The translations under genes and the position numbers were made by a program. From positions 1-39,576 of the forward strand of contig CAZFEC010000029.1 in assembly GCA_964517435.1 (NCBI GenBank): DNA of 39,576 nucleotides. The letters are read 5' to 3'. Position 1 is the first letter of the stretch. Each line of letters starts with the position of its first letter. This DNA is from BS150m-G50 sp964517435 (GTDB taxonomy: Bacteria; CAIWAD01; BS150m-G50). Below are positions 34,663 through 39,576 of the stretch, piece by piece. The notes under the pieces were generated by a model. That model searched no databases. It was not told where the DNA came from and saw only the letters and a list, made by a program, of their open reading frames with translations.

Positions 34663-34699
34663 CAACCCGGCTGCGACCTTCACGGCTGACACCGGGTTG
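34663..34699 (-). terminator. Possible terminator after the tonB genes
   Basis: CAACCCGG (34663-34670) and CCGGGTTG (34692-34699) are perfect 8-bp arms, 25 bp after the stop of the last tonB gene. The 21-base loop and weak T-run after it make the call tentative. Confidence 0.35.
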
Positions 34700-34723
34700 A
34701 TTGATTTCATCTGGCGGTTCCCC

Positions 34724-35368
34724 TTACCGCGAAGTGAAACTCACCGTTTGCAGCATACGCACGGGGACGGCTCTATCACGCTGATAACCGGGACGGAAGC
34801 GCATCTGACGCAGGGCGTCGATTGCCGCTTCGGCGAAACCGAGACCTTTCGGTCGTTCACCCTTGATTTCAAAATCACGCGGTATGCCATTAACATCAAC
34901 GGTGAACGCGATCTGCGCAACGCCATCGACACCGGCGACCCTGGCCATTTCGGGATACTTCACGACCTCATGCAAGGCCGCAATTCCACCTATGTAAGAC
35001 GGTGGTTTCTCAACGGAATGGAATTCAAAAGGTTCCGCAGGTATCGGCGGGGGAGGCGGCTCAAAATCAATGTAGCCGATCTCCTGTCCGATTTCGTATT
35101 CAAAGACAGGCGGGATATCCACATCTGCCGCGGGAGCCGGGATTGTGGGCAGGGCAGGTGCCTGGGTTTCTTTTTCCTGCTTTGTCGGCAGGATTTCCTC
35201 GACATCGAAGACAGGAATGTCGATTTCTCGTACCGGCAGTTTCAGACGGATCTCCTTGCTGTAGATGAAGATCACAGAAAACAGGAGCAATCCGAGGAGC
35301 AGACCAAGCTCCAGCTGCTGGTGGTAGCGGAGCTTGATGTCGAACTCTGGCAGCTTTTTGTAACGCAT
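34724..35368 (-). CDS. TonB-family energy transducer, second paralogue
   Basis: 214 residues. The start MRYKKLPEFDIKLRYHQQLELGLLLGLLLFSVIFIYS gives one N-terminal membrane helix (about 20-38). A proline-rich periplasmic part (EPPPPPIPAEPFEF) follows, and the C-terminal TonB domain is YIGGIAALHEVVKYPEMARVAGVDGVAQIAFTVDVNG ... LRQMRFRPGYQRDRAVPVRMLQTVSF. GGGAGG is well placed before the ATG. It is the last gene of the ExbB-ExbD-ExbD-TonB-TonB set and is clearly homologous to the upstream TonB, with most divergence in the linker. Confidence 0.9.
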   Translation of the reverse strand: MRYKKLPEFDIKLRYHQQLELGLLLGLLLFSVIFIYSKEIRLKLPVREIDIPVFDVEEILPTKQEKETQAPALPTIPAPAADVDIPPVFEYEIGQEIGYIDFEPPPPPIPAEPFEFHSVEKPPSYIGGIAALHEVVKYPEMARVAGVDGVAQIAFTVDVNGIPRDFEIKGERPKGLGFAEAAIDALRQMRFRPGYQRDRAVPVRMLQTVSFTSR

Positions 35369-35529
35369 AGCGTCCTCCCAGGCTTCAGAACCGCGTTGAC
35401 AAAGAGCAACCCTAGTCTGGGCAGCGCCAGATGCGCTGCAGGGATTGGTTAATTGAACATGCAGCTTGCGTTCGAACCGGGTCGAACTCTATCCGACTCC
35501 GCTCGACGCTACCGCGCCGGCAGCTGAGT

Positions 35530-36177
35530 TTAATCCACCGTAAAACGAACCGTCTGCGACATGCGTACCGGCACCGCCTTATCGCGCTGGTAGCCGGGTT
35601 GGAAACGCATTTGACGCAAGGCGGCGATAGCCGCTTCCGCGAAACCGAGGTTTTTCGGCTTCTCGCCGCGGACTTCAAAATCCTGCGGGATCCCGGTTCT
35701 GCTGACCGTGAAGACGATCTGGGCGACGCCCTCCACACTGGCCTTCTCAGCCATTTCCGGATACTTGACCTTCTTGTAGAGAGCCTTGGTACCGCCGATC
35801 ATCACCGGCGGCTGCTCGACCGAGAAGAAATCGACCGGCGCGTCCAGTTTGGGCGGCGGCGGCGGCATGAAATCCTCACCGAATTCGATCTCTTCGCCGA
35901 TGTCGTATTCGATATCGTCAGGCAGATCCTCCTCCTCGGAGGCCACCGGTACCGTCGGCAGGGAGGGAGGCGGCGCGACCTTTTCCTGGATGGTCTGCTG
36001 CACCTCCTCGACATCGAAAGCCTGGACGACGATATCCCTATCCTGGACTTCGACCTTGATCTCTTTGCTGATGATAAAGATCATGGCAAACAGGAGCAGA
36101 CCGATGATGGCGCCGATTTCCAGCTGTTGCTGGTAGCGGAGTTTGATATCGAATTCAGGCAGTTTTCTGTAACGCAT
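35530..36177 (-). CDS. TonB-family energy transducer, first paralogue
   Basis: 215 residues, same plan as the neighbour: membrane helix at about 20-40 (IGAIIGLLLFAMIFIIS), acidic proline-rich linker (DLPDDIEYDIGEEIEFGEDFMPPPPP), C-terminal TonB domain (MIGGTKALYKKVKYPEMAEKASVEGVAQIVFTVSRTG, then LRQMRFQPGYQRDKAVPVRMSQTVRF). It links ExbB/ExbD motion at the inner membrane to outer-membrane receptors. The gene lies 19 bp after ExbD, and 161 bp separate it from the second TonB gene. Confidence 0.9.
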   Translation of the reverse strand: MRYRKLPEFDIKLRYQQQLEIGAIIGLLLFAMIFIISKEIKVEVQDRDIVVQAFDVEEVQQTIQEKVAPPPSLPTVPVASEEEDLPDDIEYDIGEEIEFGEDFMPPPPPKLDAPVDFFSVEQPPVMIGGTKALYKKVKYPEMAEKASVEGVAQIVFTVSRTGIPQDFEVRGEKPKNLGFAEAAIAALRQMRFQPGYQRDKAVPVRMSQTVRFTVD

Positions 36178-36196
36178 GCTGTCTCCCTGTCCCCGG

Positions 36197-36604
36197 TCAC
36201 TTGAAGCGGGTGGCGTAGACGATACGCAGCGCCGATGCGTTGCGCAACGCCAGCTGAATGTCGTTGACGATATTCATCTGACTTTCCTGGTCAACCTTGA
36301 GCGCCACCAGCAACCGCGGGTTCTCCACCAGTTTGGGATAGACTATATCGGAGATCAGCTTCGGTTCGATGAGCTGATCCATGATCATCACCCGGCTCTT
36401 GCGGTCGGCCCAGACGTAACAGATATCCCGTTTTCCCTGCTCTATCTTCTTGGTCACAACCGCGGAAGGCACTTTTACCGGCAATCCGTCGTATTGCTTG
36501 AAGACTGAGGAGACCATGAAGAAAATAATCAGCATGAAAACGATGTCGGGCATCGAAGCGGTCGGGATGGAAACCTTCAGCTCACTCTTCTTCGAGATTT
36601 TCAT
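36197..36604 (-). CDS. exbD: ExbD/TolR-family protein (second)
   Basis: 135 residues with one membrane helix: KVSIPTASMPDIVFMLIIFFMVSS, where the Asp in MPDI is the proton-carrying residue of the family. The rest is a periplasmic domain (TKKIEQGKRDICYVWADRKSRVMIMDQLIEPKLISDIVYPKLVENPRLLVALKVDQ). Separated from the upstream ExbD by 2 bp. Confidence 0.92.
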   Translation of the reverse strand: MKISKKSELKVSIPTASMPDIVFMLIIFFMVSSVFKQYDGLPVKVPSAVVTKKIEQGKRDICYVWADRKSRVMIMDQLIEPKLISDIVYPKLVENPRLLVALKVDQESQMNIVNDIQLALRNASALRIVYATRFK

Positions 36605-36606
36605 GG

Positions 36607-37029
36607 TTATTCCCTGGGTTCCGCGATAGATATCTTGGTAGCGCCGGCCTGCTTCACCTGGTCCAGCACATCGATAAAGATGCCGTACTGGGTCTGTTTA
36701 CCGGTCAGGATGGAAAAGATCTGCTTGGGACGGCCCTTGTCATCGCGCTGGCTCTGTTGCACGATTTCCGAGACGACCGGTTTGACCTGCTGCAGACCGA
36801 CATCGCGTTCGTCGATCAGCACCTGGCCGGCATCGTTGATCAGGATGTTGGTGATCATCTGGCTTTTCACCTGAAAATCCTCGCCCATGGCGGGGAGCGT
36901 CAGCGGGATACCCTTGTCGGAGTCGATGGTGGTCGTCACCAGGAAGAAGATGAGCAGCAGAAAGGCGATATCAGCCATGGAAGCGGTGGGAATTTCCGCT
37001 GTCCGGTGTCGGCGTTCACCTACGATCAT
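36607..37029 (-). CDS. exbD: ExbD/TolR-family protein (first)
   Basis: 140 residues. Helix region AEIPTASMADIAFLLLIFFLVTTTI has the family Asp (MADI). The periplasmic part (ITNILINDAGQVLIDERDVGLQQVKPVVSEIVQQ...) has the usual ExbD strand order. It follows ExbB with no gap (stop and start are adjacent). Two distinct ExbD chains per operon are common in FCB bacteria and may form mixed dimers inside the ExbB pentamer. Confidence 0.92.
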   Translation of the reverse strand: MIVGERRHRTAEIPTASMADIAFLLLIFFLVTTTIDSDKGIPLTLPAMGEDFQVKSQMITNILINDAGQVLIDERDVGLQQVKPVVSEIVQQSQRDDKGRPKQIFSILTGKQTQYGIFIDVLDQVKQAGATKISIAEPRE

Positions 37030-37641
37030 CTACTTGTTCTCCATTTCGATAAGGGTGTCCACCATATCCACGGAAGCCTCTTCCATGTCGATGATCAGCT
37101 TGTCGATCTTGGCCTGGAAGTAGTTGTGGAAAAACTGGGTGACCACGGCGACCAGCAGACCGAAAACGGTGGTCAACAGGGCGACCTTGATACCGCCGGC
37201 CACGATGGCGGGGGAGATGTCATTGGCCTTGGCGATTTCGTCGAACGCTGTGATCATACCCCACACCGTTCCCATGAAGCCGAACATCGGCGCCAGGGAG
37301 GTGGCGGTACCGACCCAGGTCAGACCCCGCTCCAGGAAGGCCATCTCGATCGTAGCCGCGTTCATCATCGCCTTCTCGACATTCTCGATGCCGCGGTTGT
37401 AGCGCAGCAGGCCGGCGTGAATGATGGAAGCGACCGGGCCCTTGGTAGCGGCGCAAGTTTCAGTTGCGGAATCCACACCACCGGCGTGGAGGGCGTCGTT
37501 GACCCTCTTCATGAATTTCTTGGTGTTGATGGAGGCCAGCGTCAGGGAGATGAACTTGGCGATGATAACGGCGATTCCGAGTAAAAGGATAATCAGAATG
37601 GGGTACATGAAGCCCCCGCCTTCAATGAAATACTTGACCAT
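37030..37641 (-). CDS. exbB: ExbB/TolQ/MotA-family proton channel protein
   Basis: 203 residues with three membrane helices (about 10-33, 110-135, 150-175). The core FMGTVWGMITAFDEIAKANDISPAIVAGGIKVALLTTVFGLLVAVVTQFFHNYF is the MotA/TolQ/ExbB proton-channel domain, and TSLAPMFGFMGTV is the conserved helix start. It provides the proton pathway that drives TonB. GAGGAG precedes the start. Transcription probably starts in the 189-bp gap upstream, where there is an imperfect inverted repeat (37690-37715). Confidence 0.93.
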   Translation of the reverse strand: MVKYFIEGGGFMYPILIILLLGIAVIIAKFISLTLASINTKKFMKRVNDALHAGGVDSATETCAATKGPVASIIHAGLLRYNRGIENVEKAMMNAATIEMAFLERGLTWVGTATSLAPMFGFMGTVWGMITAFDEIAKANDISPAIVAGGIKVALLTTVFGLLVAVVTQFFHNYFQAKIDKLIIDMEEASVDMVDTLIEMENK

Positions 37642-37830
37642 CGGTGAACTCCTCAGTCTATTTTGTTAATCCGATTTATCATCAAGGCTGTGCCAATTTC
37701 GTCTACAAAATTGCACGAAAAAACTAGGCGATCCCCCCGTCAAAGTCAAACAATATCTCCCGCCGCAAGCGCCTGAGGGGCTTCAACAGCGCATCTCGCT
37801 GCTTCCGCCCGGTCGCGGGATAAAATCCCC

Positions 37831-39396
37831 TCAATCGACCGCGATGAGCCGCGCCGCCTCGTCGAAGTGCAACGCGGCTGACTGGATGACATTATCCACC
37901 TCCGCCAGCACCTGGTAGAACTCCATGCGGCCCCAGCAGACCCGGGCCAGTTCCGCTTTGATCGAATTGCGGATGAAATTCTCGTCCTGCTCGAATTCAG
38001 TCTCCACCAGTGAGACCTTGTCGCTGCTGAAGGCGATGAATTCCTCCAGTATCGCCGGCGTAACCTGGAAATCGGCCAGAAAACTTTTCCAACCCTGCTC
38101 GCACACCTGGTGCTGAGAGCGGTAATGGTTGGCGAACTCGAAGAACTGGCGGTTGGTACGCAACCGGGCCGCAAAGGGTGTCAGCAGCTCCGGTTCGATG
38201 CGGATATCGGGCGTGATGCCTCCGCCACCGTAAACCGAGCGTCCCTGGGGAGTGATATAGACCGGCTTGCCGGCCAGCGAATCGGGATCGGTGTTGGGAT
38301 CGAAATCGTCATAACCCTGCTGGACATAGTCGCCGACACCATCCTCGAAGGGGCGCTGGATCAGACGCCCGGTGGGAGTGTAATAGCGGGCGATCGTGAT
38401 CCGGATCGCGGAGGAATCGGGAAGCGGAATCTGGCGCTGTACCAGCCCCTTGCCGAAAGAGGTTACGCCCGCCACCAGGCCGCGGTCCCAGTCCTGCAGC
38501 GCGCCGGCTACGATCTCCGACGCGGAGGCTGAACCGTGGTTAAGCAGTACGATGACCGGGTAATCCCGCTTGCGCACCCACTTGGTGGAATAGTGCGTTT
38601 CGTCGAACATGCGCAGGCGGCCCTGTGTGGAGACGATCACCCGCTCCGGCGGCAGAAAGAAGTCGGAAACGACGATGGCTTTCTCGAGGTAGCCGCCGGG
38701 ATTGCCGCGGAAGTCGAGCAGCAGCTGCTGCATACCCTGCAGTTCCAGGGTGTCGAGCGCGGTTGCGATTTCGGCATCGGTGGTCGACATGAAGCGGTTC
38801 ACCCGGACATAGCCGGTCTCATCATCCAGCATGAACTGAGCGACGACGCTGTTGATGGGGATCTGTTCACGAGTGATGGCGAACTCCAGCAGTTCGCTCA
38901 ATCCGGCCCTGCGTACCTTGACGTTGACCTGGGTACCGCGCGGCCCTTTGAGTTTCTTCTGAACCTCATCGTTGGTGATACCCCAGGTGGACTTGCCTTC
39001 GATCTCCACGATCTGATCCCCCGGCTCCATGCCCAACCGGTCGGCGGGACTGCCGGGAATCGGTGAGACAACCTGGAGAATATTGTCGCGCACCTCGAAG
39101 TAAATACCGATACCCTCAAACTGCCCGGCGAAATCCTCCTTGACTTCGCGCAGGTCTTCCGGCGGAATGTACACCGAGTGGGGATCCAGTTTTTCCAGCA
39201 GGCCGGTAATGGCGCCGTCCAGCAGCTCGCCCAGATTGATCTCTTCGACATAGTATTCCCGGACCACAGCCAGGATCATCCGGATCTTGTCGAATTGAAA
39301 TCCTATGCTCTGCGAGGCTTGACTGGATCCGACCAGCCAGCCGGCGCCACCGATGGTTACCACCATGATCAGGATCAGCAGGATGCGTTTGCGCAT
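37831..39396 (-). CDS. S41-family C-terminal processing peptidase with PDZ domain
   Basis: 521 residues from ATG 39396 (an upstream GTG-type opening is less likely). Signal anchor at residues 5-25 (LILIMVVTIGGAGWLVG). Domains: DPHSVYIPPEDLREVKEDFAGQFEGIG (N-terminal), PDZ (QVVSPIPGSPADRLGMEPGDQIVEIEG), and the S41 fold with the catalytic Ser in NHGSASASEIVAGALQDWDRG (Asn286 onward) and Lys in TSFGKGLVQ. A roughly 120-residue C-terminal helical extension, with Glu, Phe and Asn runs, is present as in CtpA of many FCB species. It trims or degrades periplasmic proteins. The 150 bp before it hold a promoter match. Confidence 0.93.
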   Translation of the reverse strand: MRKRILLILIMVVTIGGAGWLVGSSQASQSIGFQFDKIRMILAVVREYYVEEINLGELLDGAITGLLEKLDPHSVYIPPEDLREVKEDFAGQFEGIGIYFEVRDNILQVVSPIPGSPADRLGMEPGDQIVEIEGKSTWGITNDEVQKKLKGPRGTQVNVKVRRAGLSELLEFAITREQIPINSVVAQFMLDDETGYVRVNRFMSTTDAEIATALDTLELQGMQQLLLDFRGNPGGYLEKAIVVSDFFLPPERVIVSTQGRLRMFDETHYSTKWVRKRDYPVIVLLNHGSASASEIVAGALQDWDRGLVAGVTSFGKGLVQRQIPLPDSSAIRITIARYYTPTGRLIQRPFEDGVGDYVQQGYDDFDPNTDPDSLAGKPVYITPQGRSVYGGGGITPDIRIEPELLTPFAARLRTNRQFFEFANHYRSQHQVCEQGWKSFLADFQVTPAILEEFIAFSSDKVSLVETEFEQDENFIRNSIKAELARVCWGRMEFYQVLAEVDNVIQSAALHFDEAARLIAVD

Positions 39397-39455
39397 GTTT
39401 ACCGTTTTCTCCCTGTGCTGTACCATTCCAACTCCGAAGGTGCAAATTCCATACC

Positions 39456-39484
39456 AGAATATCGGGAAATGCAGCTATCAACAA
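39456..39484 (-). promoter_or_regulatory. Possible promoter of the S41 peptidase gene
   Basis: On the minus strand TTGTTG (39479-39484) and TATTCT (39456-39461) are separated by 17 bp, 60 bp before the start codon. A small hairpin, CCAGCC-ATTCC-GGCTGG (39539-39555), lies further up at the window edge. Confidence 0.35.
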
Positions 39485-39576
39485 GCTACAGAACGGGAAA
39501 AAATGCAACAGATTGGCGGGGGTGTTCGCTTTAGTAATCCAGCCATTCCGGCTGGGCTATCATGTACGACCCCTGT

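Overview
The window is GC-rich (about 60% by eye), densely coding bacterial chromosome. A secreted protein at 19395-20198 ends in a C-terminal domain opening NYPNPFNPSTTIEF, a type IX secretion sorting signal typical of the FCB superphylum (Calditrichota, KSB1, Zixibacteria and relatives). TonB/ExbBD energy transduction, an outer-membrane barrel, lipoproteins and multiheme cytochromes fit a diderm. Genus or phylum cannot be fixed from the sequence alone. I see no prophage, intact transposon, CRISPR array or rRNA.

Layout. 1-6.4 kb: tRNA-Gln, an orphan DNA methyltransferase, a divergent transketolase, a K+ channel, and convergent to these a pteridine-reductase-like SDR and a GNAT acetyltransferase. 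6.4-10.5 kb: a regulated cobalamin adenosyltransferase plus fused isobutyryl-CoA mutase (IcmF) operon, running on into an envelope cluster (lipoprotein, SLBB protein, outer-membrane barrel; 10.5-13.0 kb). 13.1-20.2 kb: a co-oriented run of a HExxH membrane protein, a THEP1-like NTPase, an LCAT-like hydrolase, an M18 aminopeptidase, a CYTH protein, a Na/Pi symporter and a T9SS-exported lamin-tail protein. 20.4-28.5 kb (minus strand): purM, long-chain acyl-CoA synthetase, ndk, sucD, sucC, carbamate kinase and a cation efflux protein. 28.5-29.2 kb: a long AT-rich non-coding stretch before a TetR regulator. 29.8-34.5 kb: a module flanked by a perfect 95-bp inverted repeat, holding a DUF1460-type hydrolase, a small membrane protein, an octaheme hydroxylamine-oxidoreductase-family cytochrome and a NapC/NirT-type multiheme quinol dehydrogenase. 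34.5-39.4 kb (minus): tRNA-Thr, two TonB paralogues, two ExbD, one ExbB and a C-terminal processing protease.

How the genes fit together. IcmF, acyl-CoA synthetase, SucCD, NDK and a TetR protein suggest branched or fatty acyl-CoA use feeding the TCA cycle, with SucCD, NDK and carbamate kinase all doing phosphoryl transfer to nucleoside diphosphates. The HAO/NapC pair suggests quinol-linked electron transfer to nitrite or hydroxylamine. ExbB/ExbD/TonB energises outer-membrane transport.

The most unusual signal is not a gene. The octamer GTGATACA occurs 18 times by my count (about 1 expected), on both strands, in four reading frames and in intergenic DNA, with extended consensus YGTGATACAW. 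All copies lie in the first 27.3 kb. It behaves like a dispersed DNA-level signal, such as an uptake-sequence-like word or a recognition motif, and not like a protein motif or an operator.
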